Below, piece by piece: positions 1-5,209 of a stretch of 11,254 bases of DNA. The stretch is from the NCBI GenBank assembly GCA_035942915.1, contig DASZCR010000061.1, forward strand, positions 1-11,254, in the 5' to 3' direction. The translations under genes were made by a program, and so were the position numbers. The notes under the pieces were generated by a model that was not told the origin of the DNA, ran no database searches, and saw only the letters and a list, made by a program, of their open reading frames with translations. Every line of letters begins with the position of its first letter. The first letter of the stretch is position 1. Source of the stretch: DASZCR01 sp035942915. GTDB taxonomy: Bacteria > Acidobacteriota > Blastocatellia > Pyrinomonadales > Pyrinomonadaceae.

Positions 1-240
1 GACAAGGCAAACGCCAGGGAAGCGCGGAAGGCGCGCGTTGACGCGCGGCAGCCCGTCTTGGCGGATGTCTTCTCCACGATGACCCGTCTGGATGACGGGG
101 TTGCGCGCGCCGATGCGTCTCAATTCATCACGGAGTTGAGCGTAGGTCTTGTTGGCGTTGGCCTTGAAGGGGGCGCGCTTGTTGCCTTTGCCTCCATACG
201 GCCACTTCTCCAACGCTTCGTACTTAAATTCGAGCATCAT
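1..240 (-). CDS. Phage J-protein-like conserved protein, C-terminus beyond the left edge
   Basis: The frame is open from ATG at 240 to the window edge (80 codons) with no stop, so only the N-terminal part is present. The visible protein begins MMLEFKYEALEKWPYGGKG and later reads APFKANANKTYAQLRDELRR, then GARNPVIQTGHRGEDIRQDG and LPRFPGVCLV. From memory, this matches a recurrent phage/prophage family of about 180-200 residues with EKWP...PFKA, ...ARN.VIQT.... and ...PGV.L blocks, whose C-terminal half, outside this window, is often annotated as a DnaJ-like J domain. The start could be the ATG at 240 or the adjacent one at 237; a GAGG lies about 4-7 bases upstream. It is the last gene visible in the leftward operon. 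Its function is unknown. The family assignment is from recall and no search was run. Confidence 0.75.
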   Translation of the reverse strand, partial: MMLEFKYEALEKWPYGGKGNKRAPFKANANKTYAQLRDELRRIGARNPVIQTGHRGEDIRQDGLPRVNARLPRFPGVCLV

Positions 241-263
241 GTGTCCTCAGATAGGAAAACGCC

Positions 264-446
264 TCAAGCCCCCATCTCGCGAGCTATCGCCTGTGGGTGG
301 AGGCCGCCGCGCTCGAAGTTTCGGTTGAGACGGTCTGCTAATTTTTGCGCTTCCGCGTGCGTCCTGCGCTCGGCCTGCTTCACGCCGCTGAATTTGTGGC
401 GCACGTGGTATGAGCTTTCACCCATCTTTTTAACGATGTAGGTCAT
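264..446 (-). CDS. Small conserved hypothetical protein (60 aa)
   Basis: A 60-residue ORF starts at ATG 446, preceded by AAGGAG at an 8-base spacing, a strong start signal. The sequence MTYIVKKMGESSYHVRHKFS followed by a Lys/Arg/Glu-rich helical part (QAERRTHAEAQKLADRLNRN) suggests a small basic protein: a short beta element, then a helix. It lies 12 bp after the PolX-like gene and 23 bp before the J-protein-like gene, so the three are very likely cotranscribed. I do not recognise a family. The strong ribosome binding site and position favour a real gene over the overlapping plus-strand frame at 58-441, which lacks protein-like composition. Confidence 0.65.
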   Translation of the reverse strand: MTYIVKKMGESSYHVRHKFSGVKQAERRTHAEAQKLADRLNRNFERGGLHPQAIAREMGA

Positions 447-458
447 TTGGGTAACTCC

Positions 459-1148
459 TTATCTGGATGTGGCATTAAGGCCGCCACGGTTTTGTGAGGC
501 GAGGCGATGCTGTACATGCGCTCTTCTCACGGCTTCAAATCCGGTGCGCTCCGAAGGCGCAAGATATTCGAGGCCGAGCAACTCGAAGACATCTCTCTCC
601 TCCCGCGTCTCGACTCTCCGCCCCGTAGCGCTCTCGACGAGGTAGCCTTCACACTCACCCTTCAGTTCCGGGTGGGCTTCGTAATAACTGCGCTCGCTTT
701 GATAGGGCGTGTGAAGCTTGGCGTGTGCGAGGAGTCCTGACGAGAAGTCTTTGTGCCCCGTCCTAATGGCGAAGATATATCCGAAGTTCTCGGCCGAGGC
801 TAAGAACAGGTCGAGCTTGATGCGTTGGGGCTTCAGGAGAGCGCGCCAGTGCTTCCCCTCCGCCTTCGGCTGCCACGGCACTATCTCAGCCGTCCCCGTC
901 TTGATCCACATCAGGTCGCCGAGTAGCTCTGCTCTGGTCGCCCAGCGCAGAAGCTCGTTCGTCCTTCCGCCGCCGTCGGGGAACATGCCGAGGGGCTTCT
1001 CTTGCCACTTTGGGATGACGACGATTTCGAGATCGCGCACGTCCTGACAGCCGCGGCGGATGCTGCCAGCAATCTCCGCTCTCTCGCAAAATGGCATCAT
1101 CTCTTTGACGAGATGCTCGGCTATCAGTCGCGCTTGCCTAATGAACAC
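459..1148 (-). CDS. Short DNA polymerase X-family nucleotidyltransferase
   Basis: The 229-residue product has the pol beta-superfamily nucleotidyltransferase core. The GS motif is at G28-S29 (AGSIRRG), two metal-binding carboxylates are at D39 and E41 (VRDLEIV), and the third is probably D113 in RIKLDLFLA. A following block, FGYIFAIRTGHKDFSSGLL (about 122-140), matches the dNTP-binding region where PolX proteins have a TGS-type motif. The protein starts directly at the palm: it lacks the N-terminal 8-kDa/HhH region of pol beta (335 aa) and the C-terminal PHP exonuclease of bacterial PolX (about 570 aa). It could add nucleotides in gap filling during phage replication or repair, or be another nucleotidyltransferase. 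The start is GTG at 1148 with GGGAG about 8 bases upstream, and it overlaps the upstream gene by 11 bp. Superfamily assignment is firm; activity is inferred. Confidence 0.85.
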   Translation of the reverse strand: MFIRQARLIAEHLVKEMMPFCERAEIAGSIRRGCQDVRDLEIVVIPKWQEKPLGMFPDGGGRTNELLRWATRAELLGDLMWIKTGTAEIVPWQPKAEGKHWRALLKPQRIKLDLFLASAENFGYIFAIRTGHKDFSSGLLAHAKLHTPYQSERSYYEAHPELKGECEGYLVESATGRRVETREERDVFELLGLEYLAPSERTGFEAVRRAHVQHRLASQNRGGLNATSR

Positions 1149-1431
1149 GTTCGGCTCCCTTTGTAGTGGAGCACGCGCACCGGCGCTGGGTGACCAGTTG
1201 CCTGTGATACATCTCTCCGTCTTCGTTGAGCGTTAGGCGCTTGCCCTTGTCGTTAACTTCCGCCGAGAACCACCGAGCGCGTTTCCCTTCCTCAAGCGCA
1301 TGCGCAGCCTTGAGACTCAAGCCCTCGGCGTCATGACCTGCGATAAGGCGCGCGAAGAACTGATTCACAACGAGCACAGCCCCCGGATGCGTTGCCATCC
1401 AACACACGGCCTCACGATAAGTTCTGAGCAT
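1138..1431 (-). CDS. Hypothetical phage protein (97 aa)
   Basis: The start is ATG 1431, preceded by AAGGAGGT at about 8 bases, an excellent ribosome binding site that overrules longer frames extending to 1551. The protein begins MLRTYREAVCWMATHPGAVL, then VVNQFFARLIAGHDAEGLSL, then a charged stretch containing KRARWFSAEVNDKGKRLTLN. This looks like a small mixed alpha/beta cytosolic protein without membrane segments. Its last codons overlap the PolX-like start by 11 bp, and its own start lies inside the tail of the preceding 58-residue ORF, which indicates translational coupling along the operon. No family is recognised. Confidence 0.6.
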   Translation of the reverse strand: MLRTYREAVCWMATHPGAVLVVNQFFARLIAGHDAEGLSLKAAHALEEGKRARWFSAEVNDKGKRLTLNEDGEMYHRQLVTQRRCACSTTKGAERVH

Positions 1432-1588
1432 CGCCCTCGACCTCCTTCCGATACGGGCACTCAATGTCATGCTCATCGAGGCGCGGATTGGTGAGCGACG
1501 GTTGCGGCCCCGCGCAACCACACAACTGAGCGAACAGAGATGGGTAGTCACGCACTACGGTCTTCACCTGCGAATCTTTGTCTGACAC
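1412..1588 (-). CDS. Small Cys-containing protein (58 aa)
   Basis: A 58-residue ORF starts at GTG 1588 with AGGGG about 7 bases upstream and fills the gap between the replication gene (stop at 1601) and the 97-residue gene (start 1431), overlapping the latter by 20 bp. The product starts VSDKDSQVKTVVRDYPSLFA and contains LCGCAGPQPSLTNPRLDEHD followed by IECPYRKEV. C23, C25, H40 and C44 could bind zinc. Composition and codon use look coding, and the packing matches the rest of the operon. It is short and has a GTG start, so confidence is moderate. No known function is recognised. Confidence 0.5.
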   Translation of the reverse strand: MSDKDSQVKTVVRDYPSLFAQLCGCAGPQPSLTNPRLDEHDIECPYRKEVEGDAQNLS

Positions 1589-1600
1589 TGCTCACCCCTT

Positions 1601-2518
1601 TCATGGCGGCTGTGCGTCTGCATCCCTCGCGCGCTTCCCTGTCCGCACGCCCTTCTCGTCGATGCAGTCGGGGCACTTCTGCGCGCCCTTGCCCGGTACG
1701 GTCTGGAACTTCGTCCCGAGACAACTCCGGCACGGCTCGTCGAGGAATTCGCGTCGCGGCGGTGGCCGCAAGAGGAGTCGAATCTCGGCATCAGCCGTTC
1801 CCTCCTGATGCAGCTTTCTGGCTAGACCGCCGGGATTTTCGATAGGGCGGCCTCCAATGAGCCTTCCCTCGGCCTTCCACCCCTGCACCAGACGAAAAGC
1901 GTTTTCATAAGAAAATTCAGAGCACACACTCACACCACAGCACTGACACACGCGCCCCGCGCTAGCGGGCGCTGTGTCTGTCTCTGTGTGTGTCTCTGCT
2001 CTGCTCTGTTCTGTTCTGTTCTGTGCTAGCAAAGTGCTAGCATCCTGATAGCGTTCTGCTAGCACTTTGCTTGCATCATCTGAAGCCGCTGGCGGTGCAG
2101 GATTTACGGCCGCCGTGTCCTGTTCCGGCAGGGGTAACTGCTGCTCCCCGTGCCTGCCCTCCGACGCCTTGGGCTGCCAGGGCTCAAGGAATCCGAACTC
2201 CCAGAGGAGAGTTAAGTTGACCGGGTCGGTGGCTCCAATCTTGGCCGCCACCCAGCCGGGGTCGTTCGGAATCTTGTTCTGCGTGCGGGAAGCGAGATAG
2301 GTCAGTGCCAGCGCGTGGAACTTCGAGGAGTCCGGCAACTGTTGGAACTCGTAATCCTCCAGTTGCTCGCCGTGGAGTTTCACCCAGCGCGGGTTACGAT
2401 CCTTGTAGTGCTGGAACTGATTGAAGTCGCGAATGCGGAAATATTTCGGCGCCGACGCGGGTCTACGGTCAGCGACGACTTGCAGTTGCGGCTCTAAGGG
2501 CGCTTTGTCCTTCACCAC
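1601..2518 (-). CDS. Phage replication initiator-like protein with C-terminal zinc ribbon
   Basis: The 305-residue product has an N-terminal domain (about 24-115, KYFRIRDFNQFQHYKDRNPR ... IGATDPVNLTLLWEFGFLEP) of the winged-helix-like type seen in phage replication/primosome proteins. A low-complexity linker (about 116-190) contains TEQSRAETHTETDT. A C-terminal part (about 203-250) resembles a DnaD-like segment. Two Cys clusters follow this order: C191/C193/C194/C199 before that segment, and a ribbon C263-x2-C266...C282-x2-C285 near the end. The start is GTG 2518 with AGGAG 7 bases upstream; the ORF overlaps the upstream zinc-finger gene by 7 bp. A tandem array of palindromic 8-mers lies inside its linker-coding DNA, as origins lie inside initiator genes of lambdoid phages. 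No Walker motif is visible. The replication role is inferred from domain resemblance and context. Confidence 0.65.
   Translation of the reverse strand: MVKDKAPLEPQLQVVADRRPASAPKYFRIRDFNQFQHYKDRNPRWVKLHGEQLEDYEFQQLPDSSKFHALALTYLASRTQNKIPNDPGWVAAKIGATDPVNLTLLWEFGFLEPWQPKASEGRHGEQQLPLPEQDTAAVNPAPPAASDDASKVLAERYQDASTLLAQNRTEQSRAETHTETDTAPASAGRVCQCCGVSVCSEFSYENAFRLVQGWKAEGRLIGGRPIENPGGLARKLHQEGTADAEIRLLLRPPPRREFLDEPCRSCLGTKFQTVPGKGAQKCPDCIDEKGVRTGKRARDADAQPP
1945..2023. repeat. Hairpin plus TCTGY pentanucleotide tract beside the iterons
   Basis: At 1945-1978 the arms GACACA-c-GCGCCC and GGGCGC-TGTGTC pair with one bulged base around a 9-base loop containing GCTAGC. Next come TG/TC dinucleotide repeats and then about six TCTGC/TCTGT pentamers up to 2023. 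The plus strand is strongly pyrimidine/G biased and the minus strand is A/G/C, coding the TEQSRAETHTETDT linker. The tract could be a helically phased unwinding or flexible part of an origin, or only a slippage-prone low-complexity linker. Confidence 0.45.
2024..2075. repeat. Five 11-bp-phased iterons, candidate replication origin
   Basis: TGCTAGCA occurs at 2024, 2035 and 2057, with variants TGATAGCG at 2046 and TGCTTGCA at 2068. The five copies are spaced exactly 11 bp apart, about one helical turn. The 8-mer is itself a palindrome. The period is not a multiple of three, so the copies fall in different reading frames (residues about 148-165), and protein repetition cannot explain them. Within the array, 2029-2042 and 2057-2070 form a perfect 14-bp inverted repeat. 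By analogy with initiator-binding iterons, this is the best candidate for the element's origin. That function is inference. Confidence 0.55.
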
Positions 2519-2748
2519 GCTTGCTCTCCTCTACTCGGGAGTCCGTGTGACATCGACTCGAAGGCGTGCGACGAACAGACCTCGGGCGCTGCATCCTGCC
2601 ACGCGCAGGGCGGGCGGCAGGTGCGCTCATCAGTGCAACCGCAGACGCGGCATAACCTGACCTTGCAGTGCGGACAGAACGCCTTGCCATCGCGCCGCTC
2701 CAGCGCCCACGGCTGAATGACCTTCAGGCATTCGGCGCACCTCAGCAT
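2512..2748 (-). CDS. Small phage zinc-finger protein
   Basis: The 78-residue product contains ten cysteines in zinc-finger arrangements. C4-x2-C7 with C25-x2-C28 forms one ribbon. Then LCRVCGCTDERTCRPPCAW (C33, C36, C38, C44, C48) with C58 matches the CxVCGCT..(A/T)C..GC.W block that recurs in small phage proteins. The ATG at 2748 overlaps the upstream stop as TGATG, and AGGAGG lies about 10 bases upstream. The stop overlaps the GTG of the replication gene, so translation is probably coupled and the protein may act with it on DNA. The C-terminal 15 residues show no motif. Zinc binding is well supported by the motifs; the role is unknown. Confidence 0.75.
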   Translation of the reverse strand: MLRCAECLKVIQPWALERRDGKAFCPHCKVRLCRVCGCTDERTCRPPCAWQDAAPEVCSSHAFESMSHGLPSRGEQAW

Positions 2749-3086
2749 CAGGCCGCTACCTCCTGCCGCTCTGGTGGGTCTTCGACTATTTCAATTGTGA
2801 TCTTCGGCAGGAGCTTCAGCGGTACGCGCACGCTCATCCATTCGGACAGTTCCTGTCCCCTCGCGATCACGGCGGCCAGTTCGCTGATCTCACGGCGCTC
2901 GTCGTCGAGCGTGCGCTGCATCGCGTTAAGCGCCTGCTGTCGCTCTTGCACCTTTGCCGAGCGCGCATCGAGTTCGCGATGCAGTTCTGAGAGTTGTAGG
3001 TTGAGGCGCGCAACGTCATCCTCCGAGACGGGCTGGTAAGGATCAAGTTGCTGGCGTAGATAATCTAAGACGGTACGGTAATCCAC
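2748..3086 (-). CDS. Coiled-coil phage protein
   Basis: The chosen start is GTG 3086 (VDYRTVLDYLRQQLDPYQ), with GAGGGG 6 bases upstream, giving 112 residues. A longer TTG start at 3125 would add 13 residues and overlap the stop of the preceding tiny ORF as TTGA, so it cannot be excluded. The central part, about 25-85, is a long amphipathic helix rich in Glu, Arg, Gln and Leu (LQLSELHRELDARSAKVQER, QRTLDDERREISELAAVIAR), a clear coiled-coil prediction. A short beta-rich end follows (LPKITIEIVEDPPE). It precedes the zinc-finger gene with overlapping stop and start. It is likely oligomeric or a partner-binding protein in the replication block. No family is recognised. Confidence 0.65.
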   Translation of the reverse strand: MDYRTVLDYLRQQLDPYQPVSEDDVARLNLQLSELHRELDARSAKVQERQQALNAMQRTLDDERREISELAAVIARGQELSEWMSVRVPLKLLPKITIEIVEDPPERQEVAA

Positions 3087-3121
3087 AGCAGACCCCTCGG
3101 AAGTTGAAAGCGTTATGTTTG

Positions 3122-3214
3122 TCAAACCACCTCACACGTGCGGGTGCGGAGGCTCTCGCGCTTTAGAGCGGAGAGGAACGCCCAAACGACGTAGCCCTTC
3201 CTTCGGTGATTCAA
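3122..3214 (-). CDS. Doubtful tiny ORF (30 aa, TTG start)
   Basis: This possible ORF would start at TTG 3214 and read NHRRKGYVVWAFLSALKRES before ending CEVV with a stop that overlaps the TTG at 3125. It has no clear ribosome binding site. The upstream extension of the same frame to 3355 has Pro/Ala/Arg-rich shadow composition and overlaps a better frame. The central YVVWAFLSALKRES is protein-like, and small ORFs of this size fill gaps elsewhere in the operon. I list it only so that the gap is accounted for. Confidence 0.2.
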   Translation of the reverse strand: MNHRRKGYVVWAFLSALKRESLRTRTCEVV

Positions 3215-3234
3215 GTAACGGGGTGCGCGGCGAG

Positions 3235-3420
3235 TTATCGGCTCACGCGTGCCCCTTCCTTTTTGGCCGCACGCCGCACGGCGACGCGGGCTTGGACGGC
3301 GCGGCGCAGTCGCAGCCGGCGCAGGTTGGCGTAGAACAAGCTCTCGCGCATCCACCTATCCGCGTCGCGACTGATGCGTAGCATCTCGGCCTAGCGTGCG
3401 ACTCGCTCCTGCTCGCTCAT
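3235..3420 (-). pseudogene. Small basic helical protein interrupted by an amber codon
   Basis: An ATG at 3420, one base after the preceding gene's stop, opens a frame reading MSEQERVAR, then TAG (3391-3393), then AEMLRISRDADRWMRESLFY and a basic helical tail (NLRRLRLRRAVQARV ... KKEGARVSR) ending at TAA 3235. Both sides of the TAG look like one continuous 61-residue Arg-rich protein. Translation could instead restart at the ATG at 3384, giving 49 residues, but the signal there is weak. Explanations are a nonsense mutation from CAG or TGG, a base-calling error, or readthrough. Codon use and operon packing support a once-functional gene. No family is recognised. Confidence 0.4.
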
Positions 3421-3421
3421 C

Positions 3422-3610
3422 TCACGCGGCCTCACGGTCGGCATCTCCACCTGCATGCGCTTCGAGCCTTCTAGCTCTCTCCTCATCGGCTTCATCGGCA
3501 AGCTCCTTGTAACTGTCGTCGCCTAACCGGGCGGCAATGTCTAAGAGGCCGACCACTGCGCGCGCCAGCTCGGCGTCCGACATCTGTCTGAAGTTCGTGT
3601 CTACAAGCAT
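3422..3610 (-). CDS. Small acidic helical protein (62 aa)
   Basis: The product starts MLVDTNFRQMSDAELARAVV and continues through GLLDIAARLGDDSYKELADE to a highly charged end (ADEERARRLEAHAGGDADRE). It looks entirely alpha-helical with no Cys or membrane segment. The ATG at 3610 sits 3 bases after the ParB-like stop. The nearest AGG abuts the start, so initiation is probably coupled to termination of the upstream gene; an internal ATG at 3583 is the alternative. Close coupling suggests that it works with, or is regulated alongside, the ParB-like protein. No function is recognised. Confidence 0.55.
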   Translation of the reverse strand: MLVDTNFRQMSDAELARAVVGLLDIAARLGDDSYKELADEADEERARRLEAHAGGDADREAA

Positions 3611-3613
3611 CCT

Positions 3614-4441
3614 TCACGTACCAACTGCAGCGACCTTATGCTCAAGTTCGAGCATCACCGCCTCGACAGCTTCCGCCAGTACGGTCGTGTCGACTCGCCC
3701 GTTGACTATCTGCTTCCAGCGCAAGAATTGACTCGCCTCGAACCGGACGAGGTAGTGCTTCCAGTTAGCGACGTAGTTCGCGCCGCGCGCCTGAGCGTCT
3801 GAAGGCTTGCGCTTTCTCGACTGGGCTTTGTCCCCGAAGTGGCTGGCAATGTAACTTTTCGCCGCCTTGATGGTGGTCGCCCGCTCCGACCATTCCGGAA
3901 TGGAAAGGGCGAAGGCCGCTTGTTGCTGCTGCTCGGCCGTCTTCAGCCGCGCAATCTCCCACGCAACCCCTTTCGAGAGCGCGCCGTCGTAGACGAGCTT
4001 CTGCACAGCCTCGGGCATCTTGCAGAGACTGAGCATGTTGTAGACGTAGGCGTCAGACTTGCCGACGCGTTCGCAAATCTCGCTCACGTCGTAGTCGAGC
4101 GTCTCGCGCAGGCGTAGCAGAGCGCGCGCATCGTCCATCGGGTTCACGTCCTCGCGCTGTGCGTTCTCGACAATCTGCACCTCCAGTGTTTCGCGGTCGG
4201 ATAAGCGCCTGATGACGCAGGGAACTTCCACCAGCCCGGCGCGCTGGCTCGCGCGCAGGCGACGTTCGCCGGCGATTAGTTCGTAGCGCTTTTTGAGCGG
4301 CCGGATGAGCAGTGGTTGGACGACGCCGGACACCTTTATCGAGCGTGCCAGTTCGTTCAGCTTGCCTTCATCGAACCATGTGCGGGGGTTGGTTTTGGAA
4401 GGGATGATTTGGTTGATAGGTATGAGCTTCACCTCATCCAT
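3614..4441 (-). CDS. ParB/Spo0J-family nuclease/CTPase-fold DNA-binding protein
   Basis: The 275-residue product has the ParB boxes in order: IIPSKTNPRTWFDEGKLNEL (about 12-31, NPR motif), GVVQPLLIRP (39-48), YELIAGERRLRAS (53-65, the GERRxRA nucleotide-binding motif) and IVENAQREDVNPMDDARA (90-107). An HTH domain follows (about 116-150, YDVSEICERVGKSDAYVYNM). Residues beyond about 150 are helical. ParB proteins bind DNA sites and CTP and spread as clamps; phage members may serve in partition, transcription regulation or nicking. The ATG at 4441 has AGGAGG 8 bases upstream; a GTG at 4450 is less likely. No ParA ATPase is visible in the window, so a classic partition pair is not shown here. 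Family assignment is strong; role is uncertain. Confidence 0.9.
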   Translation of the reverse strand: MDEVKLIPINQIIPSKTNPRTWFDEGKLNELARSIKVSGVVQPLLIRPLKKRYELIAGERRLRASQRAGLVEVPCVIRRLSDRETLEVQIVENAQREDVNPMDDARALLRLRETLDYDVSEICERVGKSDAYVYNMLSLCKMPEAVQKLVYDGALSKGVAWEIARLKTAEQQQQAAFALSIPEWSERATTIKAAKSYIASHFGDKAQSRKRKPSDAQARGANYVANWKHYLVRFEASQFLRWKQIVNGRVDTTVLAEAVEAVMLELEHKVAAVGT

Positions 4442-4793
4442 CGCTCTCACCTCCTCCCCTCGTGGCGTCGGCCACTAACACCCCGCGCGGCTTCTCTGGC
4501 CTCCTCGCGCGTGTCGAAGATGCGAACTGCGCGCCCGTCCACAGTTCGAAGCCATGCGCGTGCGTGGCGCGGATGATGGGCTTGCCTGCGACGTGGCGCT
4601 CGGCGTCGCGCCTCGTGTCGTGCGTGACGAGCCACTGGTCACCGTCGAAGACCTCGAAGCGCAGGCGTTGGCCGGGACGGCGCGAGCCCGGCCGGTCGAA
4701 GCGCTCGACCCTCACCTCGTAGCGGAGACCTGCTGTGGACGCGGGGATTTGTGTTGATGGCGCGGTGCGTTCGGTGGTAATTTGTGCAGACAT
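4434..4793 (-). CDS. Duplicated-motif phage protein, probably frameshifted near its end
   Basis: The ATG at 4793 has GGAG 9 bases upstream. The N-terminal linker (to about residue 25) is Thr/Ala/Pro-rich. Next comes RYEVRVERFDRPG, then FEVFDGDQWLVTHDTRRDA. After HAHGFEL the annotated frame reads WTGAQFASSTRARRPEKP, which is not protein-like. The -1 frame from the same point reads VDGRAVRIFDTREEAREAAR and stops at 4447. Restoring one base near 4543 gives FELVDGRAVRIFDTREEA, which aligns with FEVFDGDQWLVTHDTRRDA with a single gap, so the true protein has two copies of one motif. The ParB-like gene follows immediately under either stop. The lesion could be a real mutation, an assembly indel (GG read as G) or, less likely, programmed frameshifting. 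Function unknown. Confidence 0.6.
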   Translation of the reverse strand: MSAQITTERTAPSTQIPASTAGLRYEVRVERFDRPGSRRPGQRLRFEVFDGDQWLVTHDTRRDAERHVAGKPIIRATHAHGFELWTGAQFASSTRARRPEKPRGVLVADATRGGGESDG

Positions 4794-4816
4794 TTTGGTC
4801 GCTCCAATAATGTTAA

Positions 4817-4863
4817 GAAGAGGCCGCTGCTGATGTTCTCCCAGGGACTCGGGCGGCCTCTTC
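4817..4863. repeat. 11-bp perfect inverted repeat between two operon genes
   Basis: GAAGAGGCCGC (4817-4827) and GCGGCCTCTTC (4853-4863) are perfect reverse complements separated by 25 bases. They lie in the 82-bp gap between the 100-residue gene and the duplicated-motif gene. On the minus transcript the stem is followed by TTCTTAA, not a good U tract. It may be a weak terminator, an attenuator or a processing hairpin. Confidence 0.5.
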
Positions 4864-4875
4864 GATTTCTTAGCC

Positions 4876-5178
4876 TCAGACGCGCGGCGGCCAGTGCCAC
4901 GTCCCCGGTTCACGTCCTTCCGAGTAGTTGCAAGACGTTTTCCAGACCGTGCCGGTCGATGACTCGTAGCCGTCGTTCGTGCCGTCAACGATGACCTGCA
5001 GGTTCGACGAGCCCGTCTGTCTATCCCACACATGCACGACTATCGCCGGGCGGATGGTCGGTGGCTCACCTGCGCTGTAGGGCTTGTCGAGCACGTAGTG
5101 CACGATGCGCCCGATGGTGAGACCCTCGATGGGCTTCGGCGCTTCCGCTGTGTCTGTTGCTTCTGCTGTCTCCTTCAT
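4876..5178 (-). CDS. Conserved phage hypothetical protein (100 aa)
   Basis: The ATG at 5178 (MKETAEATDTAEAPKP) has an ideal AAAGGAGG 3 bases upstream, so longer frames reaching 5250 are rejected. The core IGRIVHYVLDK ... RPAIVVHVWDRQTGSSNLQV ... VDGTNDGYE ... NYSEGREPGTWHWPPRV is the pattern of a widespread small phage protein I have seen repeatedly annotated as hypothetical: a beta-rich domain with GxIVHY, RPAxVV, DGTND and GTWHWP signatures. It is predicted to be cytosolic, with no Cys pairs or membrane segment. It is close to the excisionase-like gene, in the early region. Its biochemical role is unknown. Confidence 0.8.
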   Translation of the reverse strand: MKETAEATDTAEAPKPIEGLTIGRIVHYVLDKPYSAGEPPTIRPAIVVHVWDRQTGSSNLQVIVDGTNDGYESSTGTVWKTSCNYSEGREPGTWHWPPRV

Positions 5179-5209
5179 GAGCCTCCTTTGGTGACTAAGG
5201 GTTGAAGTT

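Noticed and set aside
58..441. Plus-strand 127-residue frame
   Set aside because: It overlaps two minus-strand genes that have family-like sequence or a strong ribosome binding site; its own sequence is not protein-like and has no ribosome binding site.
1945..2075. CRISPR-like repeat array
   Set aside because: Repeat units are 5-11 bp with no spacers of 30-40 bp and no cas genes; iterons and simple repeats explain it.
3122..3355. 77-residue minus-strand frame as one gene
   Set aside because: Its first half is Pro/Ala/Arg-rich and overlaps the better Arg-rich helical frame at 3235-3420; only the last 30 codons are at all plausible.
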